Assembly: GCA_022419385.1 (NCBI GenBank)
Contig: JAJUBI010000002.1
Location: 4,588,001-4,652,000 of the forward strand
DNA: 64,000 nucleotides
Direction of reading: 5' to 3'
DNA from: Paraconiothyrium sp. Pb-2020
Lineage: Eukaryota > Ascomycota > Dothideomycetes > Pleosporales > Didymosphaeriaceae
In this document: positions 53,768 through 64,000 of the stretch, one piece after another
Layout of the letters: the number at the start of each line of letters is the position of its first letter
Position numbering within the stretch: the first letter of the stretch is position 1
Program-made: the position numbers and the translations under genes
Notes under the pieces: generated by a model
Seen by the model: the letters and a program-made list of their open reading frames with translations, nothing else
Told to the model about the DNA's origin: nothing
Database searches by the model: none

Positions 53768-54828
53768 ATGCTATCAATCGCCTACCTGCTGGCTCTGGCA
53801 CTACCAATTGTGCTCAGCCAAACTGTCATTCCACCCAGCACCTGGAACTACACCTACCCATGGCCCGTCAAATACCACACCCTGGCCTCTCAGCGCCTGA
53901 ACCTCTCAATGGCATATATGGATGTCCAACTGAATGGAACTGAGGCAATAGACACCATCGTCCTCCTCCACGGCAAGAACTTCTGCGGCGCAACATGGGA
54001 AGACACAGCGCGCCGGCTCCTCGCGCACAATTACCGCGTCATCATCCCTGACCAAATCGGCTTCTGCAAGTCCTCCAAACCTCCAAGCTACCAGTTCTCG
54101 CTTCAACAGCTGGCGTTCAACACCAATTCCTTGCTCCAAAGTCTGAACGTGACTGAGGCGAAGATCCTAGGACACAGTATGGGCGGCATGTTAGCCACTC
54201 GATTCGCGCTCATGTATCCCTCCGTCACCACGCATCTCATCCTGACAAACCCTCTCGGGCTGGAAGACTGGAAAGCGCTAGGCGTGCCGTGGCGCGCCAT
54301 CGACTTGTTGTATGCGGACGAATTGAAGATGAACTACACAACGGTGAGGACTTACCAGCAAGCAACTTATTACGTGAACACGTGGAACCCTGAGTATGAT
54401 GTCTGGGTCAACATGCTTGTCTCGCTGTATCGTCTTCCGGACGAAGGTGCGACTTTCGCGTACGATATGGCACTTACTACCGACGCAGTTCTTACTCAGC
54501 CTGTAGTGTATGAGTTTGGCCTGGTGAAGGCACCAACGTTGCTGATGATTGGAACCAAGGATAACACCGCTATAGGTGAGTTGTGAGCCTGCAGGTTTGG
54601 AGAAGCTAGTAGACCGACAGCAATGACTGATGCGAAGCAGGCAAAGCGTGGAGTCCGCCTGATGTGCAGGCTAAGTTAGGTAATTACTCGGTTCTAGGGA
54701 AGGATACTGTAAAGAAGATCCCGGGGGCGGAGTTGATTGAACTTGAAGGTCTGGGACATGCGCCGCAGATTCAGGATAGTGAAAGGTACCATGCGGCGCT
54801 TTTTGAGTGGTTGGATAGAGTGCGCTGA
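53768..54828 (+). CDS. secreted alpha/beta hydrolase
   Basis: Exons 53768-54575 and 54641-54828 (65-nt intron) give 331 residues. A signal peptide (MLSIAYLLALALPIVLSQ) is followed by a classical alpha/beta-hydrolase core. VLLHGKNFCGATWEDTARRL contains the oxyanion HG, IPDQIGFCKSSKP follows, GHSMGG holds the nucleophile Ser137, GTKDNTAIG the Asp region, and LEGLGHAPQIQDSERYH the catalytic His. This arrangement resembles haloalkane dehalogenase and epoxide-hydrolase-like or lipase-like esterases, but a Ser nucleophile indicates esterase, lipase or peptidase chemistry. Several sequons (N27, N45, N56) fit a secreted glycoprotein. Substrate unknown. Confidence 0.88.
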
Positions 54829-55017
54829 GCGCAGCGAAGAGCCCAAGGTAAAGCAGGCAACAACATGATAGACTCAAACTACATTCAGCCCGTCAATAAT
54901 TGAAAAGTCTATATCTATGCAGCCTCTCCTTCAATGTGAAATTCTATGTACCTTTCATTTCCTCCTATGTCCCTAACACTTAGTCTATGTGTGCAGCCTC
55001 CGCTTCAAAATGAACAT

Positions 55018-56019
55018 TTATGACCCTTTTGTTTCCTCCCATGTCCCTAACACCCAGTCCGCGACCTTCTGCGTGTCTTCCGGTTGCACTGGGTAATGAT
55101 GTCCCATAGCAAACTCAAACACTCCATTCTTCCCCTTCCCCACGTCATCCTTCGGTTCAGGATCAACCTCGTACGCGCTCTCAACCAACAGCTTCCCAGC
55201 CCATTTCCACTCATCCTGGGCCCCAAGCAGATGTAGCGCCGGAAGCTTTATTTTCGCCTCTAGAATCTCCTTCTGTCTCGCTTCATCCAAACCACTCCCT
55301 TTCACAGCCTCAATCACCTCAATCGGGATCAAAGGCGGCGGAAAACTCAAACAAACACTCACTCCAAATTTCAAATCGCACCAGTCTAAACCCTGTCCCT
55401 TTCCTTCTTTCAGCAACTCCCTTCTGATCTGTGCTGCTTTCAAGAGACCCGCGACTACGCGCGTACCCTGGGAGAAGCCAATGACGCCAACGACTTGGCT
55501 GCCTCTGGCTTTGGCTTTGGCAACGGCGGATTTGACAAGGGAGGCAACTTCTGGGAGCAATTCAGCAGTCATGGTGCTGAAATCGCGCATTTTGGCGGCG
55601 GAGAGAGCTTCACTGGGGGGCACCCAGCGGTAGAAGGGGCCGCAGCCGTCGAAGAAGGGAAGGACGCCGGGGCCGGCTGGGGATTCTAGGGGACCTATTT
55701 ACATGCTGTCAGTTGGGGCCCTTCCTTGAGCATCGGTAGGTGTGCACGTGAAGTTCATGAGGAGGTCGAGTACGACATTGAGATATGTTGTAGGAGTACG
55801 TGGTAGATGGAGAAAATGTGACCGAGTTGTGAATCCATGAACCGCATGGTAGGGACTCAAGGAGAGGAAAAAAAGGAATGTGTTTAAAAGGAACTTACCA
55901 CACAAGGACTCGACTTCGAAATGCGGTTTCAAAAACCGGTTTATACGAGCTAGCTGTACGGTATGGATTGTATCGTTGCTGCCTGAGCCGTGGAAGGTGA
56001 GGATCGTAGGTTTCGCCAT
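55018..56019 (-). CDS. FSH1-type serine hydrolase
   Basis: Exons 55899-56019 and 55018-55694 (204-nt intron) give 265 residues. ILTFHGSGSND (6-16) is the oxyanion start of the FSH family. The junction restores PLESPAGPGVLPFFDGCGPF-YRW, a conserved family stretch. VIGFSQGTRVVAGLL carries the nucleophile Ser115, LHLLGAQDEW the Asp, and FAMGHHYPVQ the His. FSH proteins (yeast Fsh1-3, human OVCA2) are cytosolic esterases of unclear substrate; some fungal members act on polyketide thioesters, but no synthase stands nearby. The intron is longer than most in this window. Confidence 0.92.
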
Positions 56020-56934
56020 CTCTGCAAAGCGACTGCACGTTCAACTCTTATCTTCTTGTCTTGGAAGATATTTCGATCGAGGTACCGTTGGTGGATATTT
56101 GAGGTTACGTCGTTATGCTCGTAGACGGAAGCTTAAGCCGACGGGTTCAGCCTAAGCTGGCCTTCCGAGTTCTACCACACTTTTGTTTCCTCTCACGCAC
56201 GAGACACAACCTCGCAAAACTAGCTGCACTGCTCTGTAATCTTCCTCGTGGAATTCTTATGCTTGTTTGGATGTCGTGCTCAGCTTTCGACTGCGGGGTA
56301 CGCGACAACCTAGTCCAACTATTCCGTGAATGTTTCTGAGGCCTCCACTTAGCGCCTGGTGACAAGATTGTACGGACCTGCACGAGAAGAAGCTGCTTCG
56401 CGTTTGTAAAGCGCAGGTAATGTGAGTAGACTTGCGGCTCCGAGTCCTAAAATGATATCACGCACCGGAGGCCGATAGGAATGCCGAACAGGGATTAGGC
56501 GATAGGCCGGTAATGGTTATGTGGGGGCATGTTGTAGAGGTACATTTAGCGCACGCACGGTCCGTGCGGCTCTGTGTCGTAGAAGGGGGAAATAAATGAA
56601 CCGTACAAACGTTCTGGGAGTGATGGTGAGGTGTCCGAATCGGGTAATAATGATCTAGGTGTTGAAGGCTGTAGTTTTCGGTCACCTTCACTTTTGACCA
56701 GGTGAATGGCCCGTGCGCTTGGCACAAGCTCCAGATGTCACAAACATACAACGTTCTGCAAAAAAAGTCAAGCTTTCCATACATCCTTCCCTTGAACAGA
56801 AGTAGCCCGTGTCTCATGATAATATACATTGTGGCAGAGCCTCTCTGCCCGAACCCCAAAAGGCTTTCCGGCTTATACAACGCTGAATCATCCGATAGCC
56901 CAAGTATGCACACGCACGCAAAGCGACCTTCCAC
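56020..56934. other. 900 bp intergenic, nothing recognised
   Basis: Left part is the FSH1-type gene promoter, right part the 3' flank of the DUF3074 gene. Short open frames only. Confidence 0.35.
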
Positions 56935-59028
56935 CTACTCCGGACTCTCCACATTCGCCAATCCGCTCCCCTCTCTACGATGTCCTGTCTTCTTGGCAGA
57001 GCTGCTACGTCCACTGTCGTTGCTACCTCGGCTACTCGCCCTATTCCTCCCACCCTTCCCTTCCAACTCCTCCCTCACCCGCTTTAGCACCTCCATCCCC
57101 TTCTCACTCTTCCCCATATTTGCTACTAACGCGGTGTTCTCCCTCTGCAGCTCTCCAATCTGCCCCTTCAGCAACTTCAGCTCCTGTTCCGCCAACTCCG
57201 CCCTCTGCTTATACTCGTCACGTTCTCGCTGCGCCTTGTTCAGGGCCGTCTTATCAGCTTCTTTCTGCTGGCGCGCGAGCAGCTTCTTGGTTTCGCGCTC
57301 GCGGCGTGCTTCGAGCCTTTGGACCTCCTTTGCGAATTTCTCTTCTTGTTTCTTCTTCTCTTTGTGATGCCTTTCGTTGGCTTTTTCGAGCTCTTTCGTG
57401 GTCTTGGTGCTTGACTGCTGGATGTCTTGGATTTGTTTGTTGCGCGCGGCGTCAAGCTTCTCCTTTAGTTTCGCCCTCTTTTCTTCAAGCTTCTGGAGTT
57501 CGCGATTGTGTCGGTCTTGCGGCCGTGCTGAGGATTTTGATGAGTCGCCCGAGCCGAGGGGGATGGAGGCATCAGACATAGTGGACAGAGGAGAGGATAT
57601 GGGTAAGCCTTCCGGGGCGGTATTGTACTGTTCTGCGGAGGCGAAGGAGTCGAGACTTGAGGAGCTGGTCGCTGTAGAGCTTTGCGAGTCTGTCCTGTGG
57701 AGCGAGTTGACAGCTTGAGATATTGCTGAATCAGTCTGCTCGGATATAGTCAGGGGCTTTTCGTTCTGGCCGTCCATTCCGCGGTGCGACGGGTGGCGTG
57801 TGGATCCGGGGCGGTCTGCGATGCTTGTCCCTACGCCTGCTAATATGCCGTTGTTCTCTGCTATTGATAGCCGTGGCTGGAGATCAAAACTTGGCCTTAG
57901 AGGTTCTTCAGGTTCTTCTGCAGCTGCTGTGGGTTGTTCGTCTTCTTCGCGAGAGGGAAAATCGTCGTGTGAGCATGCCCAGTCTAGAAACTTCCCTGCA
58001 TCCTGGACAATACTCGCTGGCGTGCTTCGCTCGACCATGAAACGTGGTATGCCACCACCGGGGTCGCTTCGTGTTATCATTATCCACTCGACAGGATTTG
58101 TCTCCGGGTCATCGTCGTCGGCGTGATCTTTCCTATCAACTTTCTCGCCTTTTGCACCCGGTCCCCGTGATTCTGCAAAACTTATCGTGTGCTCCCTCCC
58201 TCTCATTTTCATGTTGTCGTGTTTGTGGAGGTCGGACGTTGAGGCGGAGGCATGTCGCGGATGCGCGAGTGGGATTTCGCGGATCAGTTCAACCGACTCG
58301 TATTGTCCCCGTACCATACCGTCCCGCGGAGGTGCATCTTCGTGTGACACCGGTATCGAGACGACCATGTAATGCCGTGGCATGGTATCGCCGACTTTAG
58401 ATGCGCTACTCAGGCAGTTCGGAGATGTGAGCAGAAGGGTCAAGAATTCGCGTGGAGCGGTAGGTCCAGGAAACTGTGCCGACAATTGGTACACCTCCAG
58501 CTTCCCGATCCCTTCAACGTTGATGTCTTCCAAGCGTTGGTCTCCGCCAATGCCTCGCACATTGCCCTCTCCGGGCCCGCCTTGTACCTCCAAACTCGCG
58601 GGAAATTCGCGCATCATGGCCTTCCTCCACTTTGCAAAACCGAGCCCCTCATGTACGCTCGTCCTCGCAAACCACGCGCCGTGTCTATCGTGCCCTGCCA
58701 TCTTGAACACACTAATGCCTGTTGCCGCCTCCTTTGTGCCTAGCTTCAGCGGCTTTCCCCATGCCTTGTGCAACTCTTCATGCTCCTCATGTGGTGGTCG
58801 CCGTGCCTTCGATACCGTAAGCTCTGCCGCTGACCTTGCGCAATTCGCATCGTGACGGGAACGGTGCGACGACTCGTAGGGTGTGCCATTGGGGGGCGGC
58901 GGTACGGAATTTGCTATTAGTTCTGCTTTGGCGAAAATCTCTGGTAGGAAGGTCTTGAGGTCATCAACCGGTACGTCTGCGAAGTCTTTCGGACGCAGGC
59001 ATTCCAGCGCCTGGTGCAGTTCTTTCAT
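56935..59028 (-). CDS. DUF3074 (START-like) protein with C-terminal coiled coil
   Basis: Single exon of 697 residues. Residues about 80-350 match the fungal DUF3074 domain, a START-like lipid-binding fold: HKAWGKPLKLGTKEAATGIS, VFKMAGHDRHGAWFARTSVH, EVYQLSAQFPGPTAPREFLT, HYMVVSIPVSHEDAP and NPVEWIMITRSDPGGGIPRF. A Ser-rich disordered stretch (about 430-500) leads into a long Lys/Glu/Arg coiled coil (about 505-650; LQKLEEKRAKLKEKLDAARN, KEVQRLEARRERETKKLLAR). The tail is basic and Ser/Gly-rich. START-like folds carry lipids between membranes, and the coiled coil suggests oligomerisation or tethering; the actual role is unknown. No membrane helix. Confidence 0.9.
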   Translation of the reverse strand: MKELHQALECLRPKDFADVPVDDLKTFLPEIFAKAELIANSVPPPPNGTPYESSHRSRHDANCARSAAELTVSKARRPPHEEHEELHKAWGKPLKLGTKEAATGISVFKMAGHDRHGAWFARTSVHEGLGFAKWRKAMMREFPASLEVQGGPGEGNVRGIGGDQRLEDINVEGIGKLEVYQLSAQFPGPTAPREFLTLLLTSPNCLSSASKVGDTMPRHYMVVSIPVSHEDAPPRDGMVRGQYESVELIREIPLAHPRHASASTSDLHKHDNMKMRGREHTISFAESRGPGAKGEKVDRKDHADDDDPETNPVEWIMITRSDPGGGIPRFMVERSTPASIVQDAGKFLDWACSHDDFPSREEDEQPTAAAEEPEEPLRPSFDLQPRLSIAENNGILAGVGTSIADRPGSTRHPSHRGMDGQNEKPLTISEQTDSAISQAVNSLHRTDSQSSTATSSSSLDSFASAEQYNTAPEGLPISSPLSTMSDASIPLGSGDSSKSSARPQDRHNRELQKLEEKRAKLKEKLDAARNKQIQDIQQSSTKTTKELEKANERHHKEKKKQEEKFAKEVQRLEARRERETKKLLARQQKEADKTALNKAQRERDEYKQRAELAEQELKLLKGQIGELQRENTALVANMGKSEKGMEVLKRVREELEGKGGRNRASSRGSNDSGRSSSAKKTGHRREGSGLANVESPE

Positions 59029-59788
59029 GGTTGTCGTACGTAGGCAAGGGTGAAGCCACAGGGTATGGGGAACCGCACAAGTGTGGCTGCGAGACGTTCA
59101 AGGCTGTAGATCCACTTGTGCAGCTGGCGGTCTACGTGCTTTACGTAGATTGTGCGTTAAGTGTAGCTGCTAGATCTCCGACCTATCCGTGAGGTGTCGG
59201 CGCCGAAGGAGAATCGATGATATTCATCAGGCTCGCTCTGCGGGCCGTGAATCAAGCCGGAAATGAGTAATCGTTGAACGACATAAGAGGAACAGCAAGC
59301 ATCACAGATAAACGAACAAACGAGGCTCACACGCGCACGCTCTACATGGCTGTTACCCGTGTACTGCAAGCCCGAGACACGACAGGGAACATAGGACGTC
59401 ATACCAAGCATCCTTGCGCTGTGATGCCAAGCTTCTGGGGCAAGGGTCTCGATCAACGCCACTGGTCGGCCATGCGAGTGAGCCGAGCCGAGGCGGCCTG
59501 AGAGATGCTCCGTTGGGAATACTTTGCGGACGATAGGCGTGCGTGATCATAAATCAATTTCGGATCACGCACATATATGCTCACGGACATAAGACATTTA
59601 GACATTTGAACAATGCGTATACAGAGCAAACTATGAACAGTCCATCTTGAGCTAAAGCAACGAGAAGGGTATCAAGCCGAACGGCAGAGCAAAATAGTAG
59701 TTACACGGTCCTCGCAGCACCTTCTAGATGACAAAGGATATTTCTGCTGACCAAAAGCTGGTTCACTGGCGAAGCCTTCTCCAGCCTA
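59029..59788. other. 760 bp intergenic
   Basis: DUF3074 promoter on the left and 3' flank of the acyltransferase on the right. No motif or RNA gene recognised. Confidence 0.35.
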
Positions 59789-61664
59789 TTACACAAGAAC
59801 ATAAAGAGCGCACATCTGTCAAAGTCAGCTTCGCCCTGCATTATTTGCGGTCCGTCACTCACCATTGCAAGCCCGAGGATCATCGAGCACCAGAAGAGCA
59901 CGTTGTTCAGGAGGGTGCGGCCCTTCACCCACTTGGATCGCTGTACCAACACAATCGGCATCTGCAGCATCATCGCAATGAACCCGTAGCCACGGAACTT
60001 CCGGGTGATGCAGCCCATGACTAGTTCGTGAGCGAGCGCGCTGATGAAGAAGGTTATCGTCGTCGCTAGCGGCCGCGACATATGACCACGCGACGCTGAA
60101 TAGACGTGTCGCCGGAAGAAGTGATGCACTGGTTTATTCCATTCTCGTGAGAATTCTAGCCAGTCGCAGCTGTTCCACCAGTCTGCGAAGAATTGACGAT
60201 CGGCGAATCCTGCGAGGCTTAGTACGATGATTTAGGATATGAGCTTCCCACTTACGCGTGATCTCTGCGAAGGCGCCCAATATGTACTCAAAGATGACAA
60301 GGAATACGAGAAGGAATGCGACCATAAAGGGGAATAGAAGGCGCCCTATCGTTTCCGAGAGAATCAAAGCAAACTCCAAAGGGCTGGTCGATGCTTGCAG
60401 CTCGATTGCAGATTCGTCCAGGACTGGTAGAATGAACTCTTCGGTGGTGATGGTAAGAAGAAAGATACATCCAAACACGGCTAAGGTCTTGTAAAAGAGC
60501 TCCGACCAGCGAATAGACTGTACTCGAGGATACTCCAATTCATAACACAAGGTAGGACAGAAAATGAAATCGGTGAAGTTCGCGATGGTGAGGTTTTGAG
60601 GATACGATACGTGTCCAAGTGGAGACGTCAGTTCAAGCGCGAGATCCTCACGGAGATGCGCCAACCGCCCCTTCTCTGAGTCCTCTTTGTGTTCGTCCGA
60701 CGGCGATTGAGGTATCTCTTGAAGATGTGTGCGCGATCCAGGGTATCTGTATGCTGCAGCTTTGGAAACGTTGTCTGGATTATCGAGATCGTTAAGGCGA
60801 CGTCTAGTTTCGCTAAGATGGCCATTGTAGAATCTAGGTGTGTTAGTCGGGGTTGCGGTGTACTAAACGAGGGCAGCTTACGCATATGAGTGCATTTTCA
60901 TAAAGATTGCAAGTAGATGCAGGGTGAAGAACACCTGTGCAGTCCAGCTCCAATCTCGAATGAAAGGATAGGTGCACCAAAATGCCAGCCAGAAGACCTG
61001 GTATATGCTCTGTATTGCCATGCCTAATATGTTCCAGCGGAAGATGCCGTTGCTGCTCATGAAGAACCTGTGTAGGGGCAGGGAGAGAGCGGTCGACCCT
61101 ACCATGAGTCCGTCGCAGATGGCTAGCTCGAACACCTTCTCTTTGAACAGGTTCCATTGTCTGATGTTCAGGGGATAGCCAGTCTCCTTGTAATTGCGCA
61201 GCATAGCTGTTATGACCATGATGGCTAGACCAATCCAAAACAGCACGAAGAAGCCGCGAAAGTCTCGGTAGTCGCTTGACGGATCGAAATGTGATACACG
61301 GTCGACATACTCGATGGTAGGAAAGATTCGCCGTCTTTGTTCCGCCCGAACCTGGCGACGCGCCGACGATGTAGCCTTGACTGACGGAGGAGCATTTTCG
61401 GGAATGGGTGTGGTTCGTCCACTGTTACTGTCAGCACGCACATACATTGCTTCTCAGAAATCTTCCCAGAGATTTGTGTAGCTCTTCGACCCACCTTGAT
61501 GTCCCTGAGGCGTTGCTGTTGATCTGGCCATTGGTGCCTATCGTCTCATCGCTCAAACGTGGCCGTAGGAAGTCGATCCGTGTTGGTTTGCGCGCTCGTG
61601 GCTCATGTACATGCGCATGCCCATTCTGGGGCGTCGCTTCTATGGACGTAGATTCGGCCATCAT
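59789..61664 (-). CDS. ARE2: sterol/diacylglycerol O-acyltransferase (ARE type, MBOAT)
   Basis: Five exons, 61495-61664, 60882-61427, 60256-60833, 59863-60209 and a 27-nt last exon 59789-59815, give 555 residues. All joins keep the frame. The protein has several membrane helices (FFVLFWIGLAIMVITAML, VFFTLHLLAIFMKMHSYAFY, FMVAFLLVFLVIFEYIL, TITFFISALAHELVMGC). FYNGHLSETRRRL and FTDFIFCPTLCYELEYPR are typical of the ACAT/DGAT1 group. FFADWWN (438-444) is the acyl-CoA motif FYxDWWN, and His492 in SALAHELVMG is the catalytic histidine. The last exon supplies CALYVLV, the usual ending. These ER enzymes form steryl esters or triacylglycerol for lipid droplets. Which acceptor is preferred cannot be read from sequence. 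Divergent from AP-1 gamma. Confidence 0.93.
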
Positions 61665-62284
61665 GAAAGGAAAGAGGATGCGATCATATCATGCTGGAGG
61701 CGCGCGGGAAGTTGAGATCTTATATATGGTGTCAGCCAGCGGTCAGTGTAGATCACTGCTCGGCTTCACGCCTGCGAATCCCGAGCGGGCGTGGTGCGAC
61801 GTTTGGTTGGAGAAAAATTGCAGGGTTGTTCTTACTGAGGGTGGCTTCGCAGTCCGAAGAGGTAACATGTACAAGACAGCTGGATCCAAACCAGGTCATC
61901 GACTGACTGTACTTTGCTGCGGCGTAAACACAGGAGCAGGGTAAGCTAACACTCGGCGATGACGGAACGCTCGGAAAGACGGCGGAAGCCATGTGCTACG
62001 TTTACATCACCTGGCCCCGACCAGCTAGCACTTGAGGCTAGCCGCTTTCAGCTCGAGAGATGTCGCGGCGGCCCGACAATAGTCCGGGCTGCATTGCGGC
62101 TTCTGGTTTGGGAGCAGTGCTGGTGCTCCGAATATCAGCCACCATTGCAAAGCAGCCCGTAACCACAGATCTAACCCCCCTTCGAAAACCCACCCTGACG
62201 CTGGAGCAACCCCAGACCCAAGCTTCACCGCGCTGCAACTGTTGATTCTCGACATTCGCCCAGGGTGGGGTCCGAGAGACCGCC
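61665..62284. promoter_or_regulatory. shared divergent promoter, ARE-type gene and AP-1 gamma
   Basis: 620 bp between the two start codons. A gatcttatatatggtg at 61714-61729 lies 50-65 bp before the ARE-type start and, read on either strand, contains a TATA-type core. No other element recognised. Confidence 0.45.
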
Positions 62285-64000
62285 ATGACTTCCTGTATGC
62301 CTGCCTACCATGCACCGGTCTGGACTCGAAGCTGAGATATAGCCAGTGAAGCAATTCATCCGCAATGTGCGCGCAGCGAAGACCATCGCCGACGAGCGGG
62401 CGGTGGTTCAGAAGGAGAGCGCCGCCATTAGAGCGAGCTTTCGGGAGGAAAGCCACGATTCAGGCGTGAGGTGTGTACCGCCCACGTCTCAGTCGAGGCG
62501 ACACCTACTCACCACAACTCAGGCGAAACAATGTCGCGAAGCTCCTATACCTCTTCACACTTGGCGAGCGGACACACTTCGGACAGATCGAGTGTTTGAA
62601 GCTGCTGGCATCCCCCCGCTTCGCCGACAAGCGATTGGGTTATCTGGGCACTATGCTATTACTCGACGAGAACCAAGAAGTCCTGACGCTTGTGACGAAT
62701 TCGCTCCAGAAGTACGTTGCGCGTTATTAAGAGCTCATACCGAATGCTAATGGTTACCTAGTGATCTGAACCATCCAAACCAGTATATCGTCGGTCTCGC
62801 TCTATGCACCCTCGGAAATATCGCCTCGGTCGAGATGGCGCGAGACTTGTTTCCCCAAGTCGAAACGATTATTTCAAGCGCGAATCCGTATATACGGCGG
62901 AAAGCCGCCATCTGCGCCATGAGGATATGCCGCAAGGTGCCGGAGCTGCAAGAACACTTTCTGGAAAAAGCAAAGCTTCTGCTGCAAGACAGGAACCATG
63001 GCGTTTTGATCTGCGGCCTGAACTTTGTTATTAGCCTTTGCGAGGCGGACGAGGCCGAGGATGATGAGAACGGCATCAGAGACATCTTCCGCCCGGTTGT
63101 GCCGAGCATGGTCAAGATCCTGAAAGGCTTGTCGGCTTCTGGATATGCCCCGGAACACGACGTGCAGGGTATCACGGATCCGTTCTTACAGTGCAAGATT
63201 TTGGAACTGCTCCGCGTCCTAGCCCGAGGCGATCAAGGGGTTAGTGAACAGATTAACGATATCCTAGCACAGGTCGCTACCAACACCGAGTCCTCCAAGA
63301 ACGTCGGAAATTCGATCCTGTATGAAGCTGTTCTTACAATTCTAGACATCGAAGCCGACTCAGGTCTGCGCGTGCTGGGCGTCAATATTCTCGGTAAATT
63401 CTTGTCGAACCGGGACAACAACATTCGATATGTTGCTCTCAATACGCTCATCAAAGTTGTTGCGGTGGAACCAAATGCCGTCCAGCGTCATCGGAACACG
63501 ATACTGGACTGTCTGCGAGATCCCGATATCTCCATCCGAAGGAGAGCTCTGGACCTCAGTTTCACACTGATCAACGAAAGCAACGTGCGCGTTTTAATTC
63601 GCGAGCTTCTCGCCTTCCTGGAAGTTGCCGATAACGAGTTCAAGCCTGTAATGACCAGCCAGATTGGTATCGCAGCAGACAGGTTCGCCCCCAACAAGCG
63701 ATGGCACGTTGACACAATGCTGCGCGTTTTGAAGCTCGCTGGCAACTATGTCAAAGAACAAATACTGTCATCTTTCGTCCGCCTCATTGCTACAACACCG
63801 GATCTCCAAACCTACTCTGTCCAGAAACTCTACGCTGCATTGAAGGACGACATTACGCAAGAGGGCCTGACCCTTGCAGGCTCATGGGTCATCGGCGAAT
63901 ATGGTGATGCATTGTTGAGAGGTGGACAATACGAAGAGGAAGAGCTTGTCAAAGAGGTCAAAGAGAGTGACATTGTCGATCTGTTTGATACGATACTAAA
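62285..64000 (+). CDS. APL4: AP-1 complex subunit gamma (5' part, cut by window edge)
   Basis: Four exons are visible: 62285-62294 (only 10 nt), 62347-62470, 62523-62711 and 62762 onward, open to the right edge. The 10-nt exon gives MTSL, which joins to KQFIRNVRAAKTIADERAVV, the conserved adaptin start; without it only a GTG would be available. Later junctions restore SHDSGVRRNNVAKLLYLFTL and TLVTNSLQNDLNHPNQYIVG. The text then follows gamma-adaptin: LCTLGNIASVEMARDLFPQV, KAAICAMRICRKVPELQEHF and GVLICGLNFVISLCEA, up to AGSWVIGEYGDALL. About 520 residues of some 830 are present; hinge and ear lie outside. AP-1 sorts clathrin cargo at the trans-Golgi network and endosomes. Confidence 0.94.

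Overview
The window is nuclear DNA of a filamentous ascomycete (Pezizomycotina; a Dothideomycete such as a member of Pleosporales is my best guess, not proven). The signs are many short GT-AG introns (mostly 46-160 nt), a fungus-specific gene set (Zn2Cys6 and homeobox+C2H2 regulators, EthD and FSH hydrolases, PTH11-like receptor, GH53/GH47 enzymes), an intron-bearing nuclear tRNA-Lys and a dispersed 5S rRNA fragment. All exon limits given here were chosen by hand because they keep the frame and a recognisable family sequence; none has transcript support.

Left arm (1-8.7 kb): 5' part of cytosolic isoleucyl-tRNA synthetase (minus strand, runs off the left edge), an atypical extended SDR, a GPI-anchored surface protein built of two 73-residue repeats, a G-alpha-like protein that has lost its nucleotide-binding motifs, and a small EthD-domain protein.

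Accessory segment (about 9.3-17.3 kb): a patchwork of decaying or short genes. It holds a frameshifted C-terminal fragment of a fungal beta-lactamase-like hydrolase tail to tail with an ankyrin-repeat remnant, a truncated Zn2Cys6 factor, an epoxide hydrolase carrying an intron-like in-frame insertion and ending in a (GAGT)n microsatellite, a PTH11/rhodopsin-like membrane protein, tRNA-Lys(CTT), a SnoaL-like protein and a yellow/MRJP-family pseudogene.

Core segment (17.6-50.3 kb): mostly housekeeping genes. In order: a Rab5-type GTPase, a C2H2 protein with an apparent GC-AG intron, a CCCH+RBR ubiquitin ligase, a homeobox+C2H2 factor, UTP15, mitochondrial uL22, a short proline-rich ORF, PRP24/SART3, the SDHAF2 assembly factor, a secreted GH53 galactanase, a GH47 mannosidase, EFG1 and SEA4/Mio. 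Themes are ribosome biogenesis (UTP15, EFG1), splicing (PRP24), mitochondrial function (uL22m, SDHAF2) and TORC1/endomembrane control (SEA4, Rab5).

Right arm (50.3-64 kb): a 5S rRNA fragment, an SDR pseudogene, a BAG/ubiquitin-like membrane protein whose frame is broken by a 7-bp tandem duplication, a secreted alpha/beta hydrolase, an FSH1-type hydrolase, a DUF3074 coiled-coil protein, an ARE-type sterol O-acyltransferase and the start of the AP-1 gamma subunit (runs off the right edge). Several gene pairs are divergent over short shared promoters (homeobox factor/UTP15, uL22m/proline-rich ORF, EFG1/SEA4, ARE/AP-1 gamma).

No gene cluster for a known secondary metabolite and no intact transposon was seen. 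The most unusual objects are the G-alpha-like pseudo-GTPase and the two-repeat GPI protein.
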